Below, piece after piece: positions 56,927-64,000 of a stretch of 64,000 bases of DNA. Position numbers and translations under genes: made by a program. The DNA lies in NCBI GenBank assembly GCA_009841435.1, contig VXLW01000125.1:1-64000 (forward strand), read 5' to 3'. This DNA comes from Dehalococcoidia bacterium (GTDB lineage Bacteria; Chloroflexota; Dehalococcoidia; Tepidiformales; Tepidiformaceae). Numbering within the stretch: position 1 is the stretch's first letter; each line of letters starts with the position of its first letter. Under the pieces are notes generated by a model that worked only from the letters and a program-made list of their open reading frames with translations, was not told where the DNA came from and did no database searches.

Positions 56927-58000
56927 ATGCCTAGACGCTCCCGCGCCGTCAGCCAACATCTAGAGAACTCTAGGCAGGCCGCTCTCGCTGCGATCGAGCA
57001 CTACAACAAACCTGGCGTTCCCTTTCGAACTCGTACATACGTCCTGCTGATGAACGTCGCCTGGACTTCTCTGTTTCACGCCGTGTTCGTTCAACAGAAG
57101 CGAAAGCCCTGGTACGTCAAGAGTGGAACCGGCAAGGGCACGCGGTACGAGTGGGTCGACGGCGATCCCAAGCACTGGGACTTGGCAAAGTGCGTCACAG
57201 AGTATTGGGCGGGCGACAACCCACCGGCACGAAAGAACATCGAGTTTTTCTTGGGACTCCGCAACAAAATCGAGCATCGAAGCCACCCGGAGCTGGATCC
57301 AGCCTTGTACGGGGAGTGCCAAGCCATGCTGACCAACTTCGAGGACATCCTCACGACCGAGTTCGGCGGAGACATGGCGCTATCGGGTGAACTAGGCGTA
57401 GCTCTGCAGTTTTCAGCCCTTCGGCCCAAGCAACAGGAGGAGGCGCTACGCCGCTTTCAGGGAGCAGCCCTGGCCGACATCAGGGACTACATCCACACCT
57501 TTAGGGCCAGCCTCCCTCCCGAGGTACTCGAAAGTTCTCAGTACGCTCTTCGAGTGTTTCTGATCCCAAAGGCTGTGAACCATCCTGGTTCAGCAGATCT
57601 TCCCGTGGAATTCGTGCCGTTCGACCCGCAGAAGCCCGAGGAAATGGAGAAACTCAGGCGGGTGACTACCCTTATCAGAGAGAAGCAAGTACCTGTGGCA
57701 AGCAAAGGCCTCTTGAAGCCGAAACAGGTCGTCTCCAGGGTTCAGGCGGGGCTCCCCTACAAGTTCACGATGGACACCCACACACGATGTTGGAAGCACT
57801 ACACGGCCAGACCCCTAGGCAATAGTGAGAACCCTGAGAATACGAAGTCGCAGTTTTGCATTTACGATGAGCTTGCAAAGAGCTACGGCTACACAGAGGC
57901 GTGGGTGACTTACCTCTGCAGGAAGCTTGCGGATGCCCAAGAGTACGAAGCCGTAACGGGCAAAGCCCCGGTGCCTACCCTGGACCCGGACCCCGGTTAG
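56927..58000 (+). CDS. DUF3644 protein (HEPN-like)
   Basis: 357 aa. The N-terminal 120 residues match DUF3644 (SRQAALAAIEHYNKPGVPFRTRTY, then ARKNIEFFLGLRNKIEHRSHP), which contains the R-N-x3-H type motif of HEPN RNases. DUF3644 proteins are frequent in defence islands. This one stands alone among metabolic genes, with lower GC than its neighbours, as expected of a recently acquired defence gene. C-terminal half not recognised. Confidence 0.75.
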   Translation: MPRRSRAVSQHLENSRQAALAAIEHYNKPGVPFRTRTYVLLMNVAWTSLFHAVFVQQKRKPWYVKSGTGKGTRYEWVDGDPKHWDLAKCVTEYWAGDNPPARKNIEFFLGLRNKIEHRSHPELDPALYGECQAMLTNFEDILTTEFGGDMALSGELGVALQFSALRPKQQEEALRRFQGAALADIRDYIHTFRASLPPEVLESSQYALRVFLIPKAVNHPGSADLPVEFVPFDPQKPEEMEKLRRVTTLIREKQVPVASKGLLKPKQVVSRVQAGLPYKFTMDTHTRCWKHYTARPLGNSENPENTKSQFCIYDELAKSYGYTEAWVTYLCRKLADAQEYEAVTGKAPVPTLDPDPG

Positions 58001-58089
58001 TTAGCAAGCCCAAAGGCCCCTGTGCGGACCGCGCGATCGTTAGGTCAGCGCAATGCGGGCACCCCTGCAAAAGACTCTGTTGGCTGCCC

Positions 58090-59238
58090 CTAGTAAATCC
58101 CCGGGACGATGCGGTAGGGCACCTTCTCCTGGTACTCGGCCCACTTCTCGGGGCCGTACTTCTCCGCGCAGGCGCGGTCGTCCTCGACCTGGCGCCAGGT
58201 GAACATGGAGATGACGAAGATCGCGTAGGCCCATGACCAGGCGACGTCGAAGTGGCCGAAGGAGAGGCCCACGGCCAGCGCGAAGAAGCCCTCGCCCATG
58301 TAGTTGAAGTGGCGGGCGGCGCCCCAGTAGCCGCTGGTCAGGATCTTGCGTTCGCCGGCCTGGATGTAGCGGGGCTCGATGATCCCGAGGAACTTGCGGT
58401 CGGGCCAGCGCTTGAAGGTGTACTTCTGCATGTTGGCGCCGCGGGAGATGCTCCACCCGACGAGGAACAGGGCGGAGGCGCCGATGATCCAGACGTAGGT
58501 CCAGGCGGTGCTGAAGCCGGGGTCGGGGTACGCGGCCATGCCGTAGAGGGGGACGATGAACAGCCAGCCGTAGACGACGATGTCGCCCCAGAACATCTTG
58601 AAGCCCATCTTCTCGTGGATGAGGTCGAAGGTGTAGAGCTGGACGCGCTCGAAGACGTGATAGTCGAACACGTAGAAGGTGAAGATGGCGGCGTAGACGA
58701 AGACGCCGAGGTTGACCTCGTTCGTCGGGCTGAACTGCTCGTAGTGCCAGGCCGCGCCGGACATGGCGTTGATGCCCAGCATCGTCCCGCCGACGACGTA
58801 GAAGGTCATCTTCAGGTCGAGGCGGTCGTTGAAGAACCGGATCTCCTGGACGCGGCCGAGGTAGAAGTCGGTGATCGGGTTCGTGTTCCCCGTCTTCGGC
58901 TGGGTGTAGACGGCCAGCGCCGTGAAGATCACGGCGAAGCCGGTGCCGCCGGCGACGGCATAGAGCGAGGTGCGGTAGAAGAACTCCCGGTCGAGCCCGG
59001 GGATGACCTCGAAGCCCCACACGAGCACCGCAACGACAAAGACGAGGAGGCCGTTGAGGCGGTACCGGCGGGGCTCGCCGGTCGCCTGGTCGGTGACGTA
59101 CCCGGGGACCCACCTTCCCGGGAAGACGACCGTCGCGATGGCAAACGCGACGAAGATCGCCAGGGGAGTGAAGAGCCCGGCGATCTTCTCCCCGGTAGAC
59201 AGTTCGAAGAGATGCTCGATACCAAGCCAGTCAATCAT
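58090..59238 (-). CDS. ERG4/ERG24-family sterol reductase-like protein
   Basis: 382 aa polytopic membrane protein (about nine helices). The family's C-terminal signature is present: SGYWGAARHFNYMGEG and the terminal YGPEKWAEYQEKVPYRIVPGIY, together with RRYRLNGLLVF near the N-terminus. Eukaryotic relatives reduce sterol double bonds (delta14 or delta24(28)) with NADPH; bacterial homologues are few and most act on unknown substrates. No other sterol genes are in the window. Confidence 0.85.
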   Translation of the reverse strand: MIDWLGIEHLFELSTGEKIAGLFTPLAIFVAFAIATVVFPGRWVPGYVTDQATGEPRRYRLNGLLVFVVAVLVWGFEVIPGLDREFFYRTSLYAVAGGTGFAVIFTALAVYTQPKTGNTNPITDFYLGRVQEIRFFNDRLDLKMTFYVVGGTMLGINAMSGAAWHYEQFSPTNEVNLGVFVYAAIFTFYVFDYHVFERVQLYTFDLIHEKMGFKMFWGDIVVYGWLFIVPLYGMAAYPDPGFSTAWTYVWIIGASALFLVGWSISRGANMQKYTFKRWPDRKFLGIIEPRYIQAGERKILTSGYWGAARHFNYMGEGFFALAVGLSFGHFDVAWSWAYAIFVISMFTWRQVEDDRACAEKYGPEKWAEYQEKVPYRIVPGIY

Positions 59239-59318
59239 CGCGGGCTACCCCCCAATTCTTAGCTCGCAGGGTAAAGAACCGGGGCCGGGCGCGCAGTAAG
59301 CGAGATGACCGGACAGGC

Positions 59319-60248
59319 CTACCCGTGTGTCTCCAGGGGGAAAACCGGCTGCGTCCAGGCGCGCGGTCCGGAAGAGCAGCTAACGGTGGCGCGGACGTAG
59401 TCCTCTTCGCCGGTGGGGCGGTACCGGGCGGTGGTGCCGGTGCACTCAGCCAGGAGCGCGCCCTCCTTGCCGGTGAACCGGGTCGCGTAGACGAAGTCAC
59501 GCTCCTGTTCGATTTCGAGGGCGATGCCCTCGGGGGAGCACTCGACTTGCGTGAGGGTCACGCCGGTGGAGGCGTAGAACCTGCCCGAGGCGAGACCTTC
59601 CACGATTGCCTCCTGTGTCAGCTCCGCGGCCTGCACCACCACCCAGCCCCGGCCGGGGTTGGCTCGCGAAGGTGCGAAGTCGTGGTAGTGGTGGGAGTCG
59701 TCGGTGGCCACCCCGAAGATGACACGGCCAGCGCTGAGGACGCCATCCCAGATCTCCTCGCAGCTCGGCCTGCCGGGGGCGCCCAGCAGATTGACAACGG
59801 GATGCCCGTTGAACACCTCCAGCAGGCTGGCTCCCTCCACCTGAGCAATCTCACGGTGGCCGAAGGCCCACTCGTAGTTCGGGTGGTTGATGGAGGCGAT
59901 GCCGCCCACCTCGGCTATCGCATCGACATTGGCCTGGAGCGTCGCCACTACGTCGCCGGCGTCGATGGGCTCAACGACGCGTGAAATCCCGATCCCGTTG
60001 AGATGCACCGGCGTCCCGTCTGCCTCGAGGCGGAGGGTGACCTCTTCGCCCGGCACCATCAACGGCTTTCGGAACCGGCGCCGGCCCGAGCCGTAGTCGA
60101 GCAGCGTCAGGTGGTTGTGGTCGCTCAGGACGAGGAAGTCGTAGCCGTGCCTGCGGTACCAACTCGTGACCCTGTAGGGATCCTCGTCACCGTCGGACTC
60201 GGTGGTGTGCGTGTGGATGTTGCCCTTGTACCACCGGACCCCGCTCAT
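59319..60248 (-). CDS. CehA/McbA-type PHP-domain metallohydrolase
   Basis: 309 aa. PHP signature: GNIHTHTTESDG, FLVLSDHNHL, SINHPNYEW and GVATDDSHHYHD supply the metal-binding His/Asp set. CehA/McbA proteins hydrolyse carbamates or other esters; many homologues act on phosphoesters. No signal peptide. Convergent or divergent neighbours give no further clue. Confidence 0.85.
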   Translation of the reverse strand: MSGVRWYKGNIHTHTTESDGDEDPYRVTSWYRRHGYDFLVLSDHNHLTLLDYGSGRRRFRKPLMVPGEEVTLRLEADGTPVHLNGIGISRVVEPIDAGDVVATLQANVDAIAEVGGIASINHPNYEWAFGHREIAQVEGASLLEVFNGHPVVNLLGAPGRPSCEEIWDGVLSAGRVIFGVATDDSHHYHDFAPSRANPGRGWVVVQAAELTQEAIVEGLASGRFYASTGVTLTQVECSPEGIALEIEQERDFVYATRFTGKEGALLAECTGTTARYRPTGEEDYVRATVSCSSGPRAWTQPVFPLETHG

Positions 60249-60342
60249 CGACGTCCCCTTCGCGAGGACAGTGTACCGGCAGGCCGCCGTGGCGGCGGCG
60301 TACCCCGGCTTCGGTGGCGAGCGTTCGGAAGCGCGATGGAGG

Positions 60343-60462
60343 CTAGGAAGAAAGGACGAGGAGGAGGGTAGCCATCACGACTCCGGCGATTGCGCCAACC
60401 ATCAGCGCGAACGCGAGCGTTGTCAGCTTTGGCAGAGGCGGCAGTCCACTTCCACTCTGCAT
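60343..60462 (-). CDS. small single-helix membrane protein, 39 aa
   Basis: ATG preceded by AGGAGG at ideal distance; 39 codons with one hydrophobic helix (LAFALMVGAIAGVVMATLLL) near the C-terminus and a Pro/Lys N-terminus. The strong ribosome site and clean helix support a real small protein. Lies about 100 bases upstream of the PHP gene on the same strand. Confidence 0.6.
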   Translation of the reverse strand: MQSGSGLPPLPKLTTLAFALMVGAIAGVVMATLLLVLSS

Positions 60463-60692
60463 TGCAGTACCTCCTGGTAGCTCTTCGTACGGTCCGACTT
60501 CGATCTGCTGGGCGGAGGTCTCACTACAGACAGACTAGGAGGTCCCGCTTGGGTGACGGGTAAGGATTCCAGCAGAGGTAATGACGGGGTTCAGCAGCGC
60601 TTCTCAGAAGGGTTCGCAGCGCACCGTGCAGCCGACGGGCCTGAGGCGCGCGGGCCGACGGGGCATCAGCGGCTTCCCTAGAATGGCGCGCG

Positions 60693-62456
60693 ATGGCCGC
60701 TGCAGCTCCCGAGCACCCGCGCTACGAGGCGGACGACAAGCCGCCCCTCCTGAGCTCGCTCGGCTATGGCCTGCAGTTCAGCCTGATTGCCTCGGCGACG
60801 CTCCTCGTCACGCCGGTGATCGTCGCGAACGCGGCGGACCGGGGTGGCTCGTACGTGACGTGGATGGTGTTCGCGTCGCTGGTGGTGGTGGGGCTCTCGA
60901 CGATCATCCAGGTACGGAAGCTCGGGTTCGTCGGCGCGGGGGCGGTGCTGCCGATGTTCACGGCGGCCTTCGCCATCCCCTTCTGCATCACCGCGCTCGT
61001 CGACGGGGGGCCGGCGACGCTGACGACGCTGGTCGTCCTCTCGGCGATCGTGCAGCTCGTCGTCTCGCGCTGGCTCTTCATCCTGCGTCGCTTCGTGACG
61101 CCGACGGTGGGCGGCACGGTGATGATGATCCTGTCGATCACGCTGGCCTCGGTCGTGTTCGACCTGCTGGACGAGGCCACGAGCGCCGATCCGGAAGAAG
61201 CATCGCTGACGGCGCTCGCGACGATGGTGGTGGCGGCGGCGCTGATGCTGCGAGGCTCGGCCTTCCTGCGCTTCTGGGGGCCACTCGTCGGGATCGTGGT
61301 CGGCTGCGTCGTGGCCGGCGCGCTGGGGATCTTTGATACGGGACGGATCACGGCGGCGAACTGGGTGGGGGTCCCGAGCGAGTCACCGGGGCTCAGGCTG
61401 GACTTCAGCGTGGACTTCTGGACGCTCGTGCCGGCGTTCCTGTTCCTCGGCGTAATCATCGCCATCCAGGCGAACGGCGCGGCCATCGCGATGCAGCGGG
61501 TCGCCTGGCGCGACAACCGGGCGGTCAGCTTCCGGCAAGTGCAGGGGGCGGTGGCGGGGGCCGGCGCGAGCAACCTGCTCGCGGGGCTCGCCGGGACGGT
61601 TCCGAACGCCATCAACCCGGCCATGGTCTCGTTCACGCAAATCACTGGCGTGGCGGCGCGGCGGGTGGGCTACTTCATCGGCGCCATCCTCATCATCGTG
61701 GCGTTCCTGCCAAAGGTGTCGGCGGTGCTCAGCAGCATCCCGGGGCCGGTCATGACGGGGTACCTGATCATGGTGACGGGGGCGCTCTTCGTCGAAGGCG
61801 CCCGGACGGTCATCCAGAACGAGCAGAGCCAGGAGAAGATCGCAGTCGCGGGGGTGTGCTTCTGGATCGCGGCGTCGTTCCAGTTCGAGCTGTTCCACCT
61901 GCCGGACATCGGGGCCGTGGGGAATGCGCTGCTGAAGAGCGGCATCACGACGGGCGGGCTCGCCGCGATCGTGATGATCCTGTACCTGGAGCTAACGAAC
62001 CCGCGGCGGATGCGGTTCAAGTCGCAGCTGAACGTCGACGCCCTGCCGGAGCTGAACGAGTTCATCACGAGATTCGCCAGACGCCGGAGCTGGGACTCGG
62101 CGATGCAGGAGCGGCTGACCGCCGTCGCGGAGGAAACGCTCCTGACCCTCGCGCCGCTCGACCTGAGCCTGGGCGGCGACGACGAGGACGAGGAGAAGCC
62201 GAAGGACGAGCGCCAGCTGGTCGTGCTCGCCTCAAGCGAGGGGACGACGGCGGACCTCGAGTTCATCGGCGGAGGCGCGGGCGCCAACCTCGAGGACCAG
62301 ATCCGGCAGATCCAGGAGCACGACTCGCTGACGGCCGTCGAGGAGGAGCTTTCGCTGGTGCTGCTCCGGAGCTACGCCGAATCGGTGACGCACCAGCAGT
62401 ACCACGACACGGATATCATCGCCGTCCGCGTCGTCCCGCCCGAGGGGGACTCCTAG
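60693..62456 (+). CDS. NCS2-type permease with C-terminal ATPase-like domain
   Basis: 587 aa. Residues 1-440 have about 12-14 helices and the nucleobase-transporter pattern (LGYGLQFSLIASATLLVTP, GNxxxA-like AGLAGTVPNAI region). Residues 445-587 form an extra soluble domain (WDSAMQERLTAVAEETLLTLAPL, then LSLVLLRSYAESVTHQQYHDTDIIAVRV) that resembles the histidine-kinase-like/serine-kinase ATPase fold (RsbW-like), with an acidic linker. This extension is not usual for NCS2 proteins and suggests regulated transport. Confidence 0.8.
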   Translation: MAAAAPEHPRYEADDKPPLLSSLGYGLQFSLIASATLLVTPVIVANAADRGGSYVTWMVFASLVVVGLSTIIQVRKLGFVGAGAVLPMFTAAFAIPFCITALVDGGPATLTTLVVLSAIVQLVVSRWLFILRRFVTPTVGGTVMMILSITLASVVFDLLDEATSADPEEASLTALATMVVAAALMLRGSAFLRFWGPLVGIVVGCVVAGALGIFDTGRITAANWVGVPSESPGLRLDFSVDFWTLVPAFLFLGVIIAIQANGAAIAMQRVAWRDNRAVSFRQVQGAVAGAGASNLLAGLAGTVPNAINPAMVSFTQITGVAARRVGYFIGAILIIVAFLPKVSAVLSSIPGPVMTGYLIMVTGALFVEGARTVIQNEQSQEKIAVAGVCFWIAASFQFELFHLPDIGAVGNALLKSGITTGGLAAIVMILYLELTNPRRMRFKSQLNVDALPELNEFITRFARRRSWDSAMQERLTAVAEETLLTLAPLDLSLGGDDEDEEKPKDERQLVVLASSEGTTADLEFIGGGAGANLEDQIRQIQEHDSLTAVEEELSLVLLRSYAESVTHQQYHDTDIIAVRVVPPEGDS

Positions 62457-62486
62457 CAAGCTCCCCCAACACGAAGGGAGGCTCCA

Positions 62487-62978
62487 ATGGCCGCGATCGA
62501 CGATCTCCTGGAGAACAACGCGAGCTACGCCGCCAGTTTCGACAAGGGTGATGCGCACGCGCCGCCGGGGCTGGGGCTGGCCGTGGTGGCGTGCATGGAC
62601 GCGCGGCTCGATACGCACGCCCTGCTGGGCATCGACGTGGGCGACGCGCACGTCATCCGCAACGCGGGCGGCGTGGTGACGGATGACGCCATCCGCTCGC
62701 TCACGATCTCACAGCGGCTGCTGGGCACCACCTCGATCATGCTCATCCACCACACCGACTGCGGCATGATGACCTTCCGCGACGACGACGTGAAAGACGC
62801 GATTGCGGCCGACACGGGCATCCGCCCGTCGTTCGCGATGGAGGCGTTTGACGATCTCGACGGCGACGTCCGGCAGTCGATCGCACGCATCAAGGCAAGC
62901 CCGTTCATCCCGAACACGGACGACATCCGCGGGTTCGTCTATGACTGCGCGACGGGAAAGCTGAACGAGGTCTCGTAG
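62487..62978 (+). CDS. beta-class carbonic anhydrase
   Basis: 163 aa. Zinc ligands are in the standard positions: CMDARLD (Cys plus Asp-Arg dyad) and HTDCGM (His, Cys), as in the small plant/bacterial-type D subclass. Interconverts CO2 and bicarbonate. It starts 31 bases after the NCS2 permease, and a SulP permease follows, so bicarbonate supply or transport is a plausible joint role. Confidence 0.92.
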   Translation: MAAIDDLLENNASYAASFDKGDAHAPPGLGLAVVACMDARLDTHALLGIDVGDAHVIRNAGGVVTDDAIRSLTISQRLLGTTSIMLIHHTDCGMMTFRDDDVKDAIAADTGIRPSFAMEAFDDLDGDVRQSIARIKASPFIPNTDDIRGFVYDCATGKLNEVS

Positions 62979-63052
62979 ACCACGCACCGCCGAGCGACTG
63001 ACCGGCTACCCCACAGGGGTCAGGCATTCTCGTATGCTTCCGGTCCCTTGAT

Positions 63053-64000
63053 ATGACGTATCGCCTTCCCCAAGCCATGCCACGGGTGAGCTATAGCCTC
63101 GATGCGTTCCGCGGGGACATCTTTGGCGGCATCACCTCGGCGGTTGTCGGACTGCCGATCGCGCTCGCCTTCGGCGTGGCCTCGGGGCTGGGGGCGGCGG
63201 CAGGGCTGTACGGGGCGATCGCCGTGGGCTTCTTCGCGGCGGTGTTCGGCGGCACGAGGTCGCAGATCTCGGGTCCCACGGCGCCGACGTCGGTGGCCAT
63301 GGCGGTCATCTTTACGGTGCACGCCGACGGCGATCTCTCGAAGGCCCTCGCAATCGCGATGATGGCCGGGGTGATCCAGATTCTCCTGGGCGTCCTGCGC
63401 ATCGGGCGGTTCATCTCGTACACGCCCTACTCGGTGACGTCGGGGTTCATGTCGGGCATCGGGATCATCATCATCATCATCCAGACGCTGCCGTTCCTGG
63501 GGTGGGCCGTGCCCACGGGCGGGCCACTCAAGGCGATGCGGTCCTGGCCGGAGGTGCTCGGGGACGTCAACTTCGAGGCGTTCGCGATCGCTGCGGCGAC
63601 CTTGCTGGTGGGCATCCTCTGGCCGCAGCAGCTCCGGAAGTTCCTGCCGCCGACGCTGGCGGCGCTCGTCGTGGGAACCATCATCGGCGTGCTCTGGCTC
63701 TCGAATACGCCCGTGATCGGCGACATCGGCGCCGTGCCCAGGGGGCTGCCCGACTTCGGCCTGCCTGCGCTCGACGCAGGGTTCCTGGCAAGCATGGTGC
63801 AGCCAGCCATCACCCTCGCGCTGCTGGGAGCGATCGACAGCCTGTTGACCTCGCTCATCGCCGACTCGATGACGCGGACCCAGCACAACCCGAACAAGGA
63901 ACTAATGGGGCAGGGGATCGGCAACGTGGCGGCGGCGCTCTCCGGAGGGCTGGCGGGCGCCGGCGCAACCCCCGGCACGGTCGTGAACCTGCGAGCCGGC
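63053..64000 (+). CDS. SulP-family anion permease, incomplete at window end
   Basis: The frame from ATG 63053 (ATG 63077 in frame) stays open to base 64000, giving at least 316 residues. SulP/SLC26 signatures: DIFGGITSAVVGLPIALAFGVASG and GGTRSQISGPTAPTSVAM, with about ten helices in the visible part. Family members carry sulfate, bicarbonate or other anions; the carbonic anhydrase directly upstream favours bicarbonate (a recognised pairing). C-terminal STAS domain, if present, lies outside. Not seen as a closed frame because it has no stop here. Confidence 0.88.
   Translation, partial: MTYRLPQAMPRVSYSLDAFRGDIFGGITSAVVGLPIALAFGVASGLGAAAGLYGAIAVGFFAAVFGGTRSQISGPTAPTSVAMAVIFTVHADGDLSKALAIAMMAGVIQILLGVLRIGRFISYTPYSVTSGFMSGIGIIIIIIQTLPFLGWAVPTGGPLKAMRSWPEVLGDVNFEAFAIAAATLLVGILWPQQLRKFLPPTLAALVVGTIIGVLWLSNTPVIGDIGAVPRGLPDFGLPALDAGFLASMVQPAITLALLGAIDSLLTSLIADSMTRTQHNPNKELMGQGIGNVAAALSGGLAGAGATPGTVVNLRAG

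Overview
The window is high-GC bacterial DNA with no rRNA or tRNA gene that I could find. Several traits suggest Chloroflexota, perhaps Dehalococcoidia-like: Tat/lipoprotein solute-binding proteins with Thr/Pro linkers, Uma2 nucleases, CehA-type PHP hydrolases, a PrgI/VirB4/VirD4 conjugation module and an ERG24-like reductase. That placement is inference from gene content, not a phylogenetic result.

Layout. (1) 1-4.9 kb: the left part of an integrative-conjugative-element (ICE) or plasmid-like backbone, with a RadC C-terminus, two hypothetical genes, an adenine-type DNA methyltransferase and a SNF2-like helicase. (2) 5-13 kb: a scrambled region with an aspartic protease, a cupredoxin lipoprotein, a peptide-type solute-binding protein, ankyrin repeats and a Uma2 nuclease. 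Between them lie debris: a truncated LuxR gene, a duplicated Uma2 3' end, and a dead copy of a gene that is intact at 34.4 kb. (3) 13.1-25.4 kb: a complete type I-E CRISPR-Cas locus (cas3, cas8e, cse2, cas7e, cas5e, cas6e, cas1e, cas2e) with a 46-repeat array. A stand-alone DEDDh exonuclease lies divergently 49 bp from cas3, and two repeat-like hairpins sit between cas3 and cas8e. (4) 25.8-35.2 kb: a type IV secretion/conjugation module (VirB6-, VirB2-, PrgI/VirB3-, VirB4- and VirD4-like genes). Its VirB4 gene is frameshifted and its VirD4-like gene is truncated, so the element is probably immobile. (5) 35.3-50.1 kb: a defence-rich cargo block. It holds a DUF4062 protein, then a one-strand gene train of SNF2 helicase with DUF3883, trypsin-like protease, DUF1156 DNA methylase, MNT/HEPN pair and DUF499 ATPase. 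This is a helicase-methylase-ATPase (Hma-type) system with an extra protease and a toxin-antitoxin-like pair embedded. (6) 50.5-64 kb: ordinary chromosomal-looking metabolism, including dienelactone hydrolase, APH-like kinase, D-aminoacylase family, P450, DUF3644, sterol reductase, PHP hydrolase, an NCS2 permease with an unusual C-terminal domain, beta-carbonic anhydrase and a SulP permease running off the end.

How it fits together. The CRISPR-Cas locus lies between two modules of one conjugative backbone, and the Hma-type locus sits just beyond the conjugation genes, so the whole 1-50 kb reads as a decayed conjugative element carrying defence cargo. The most interesting points are the paired pseudo-repeats just upstream of the Cascade promoter, the exonuclease beside cas3, the protease inside the Hma-type operon, and the decay and duplication pattern of the element.
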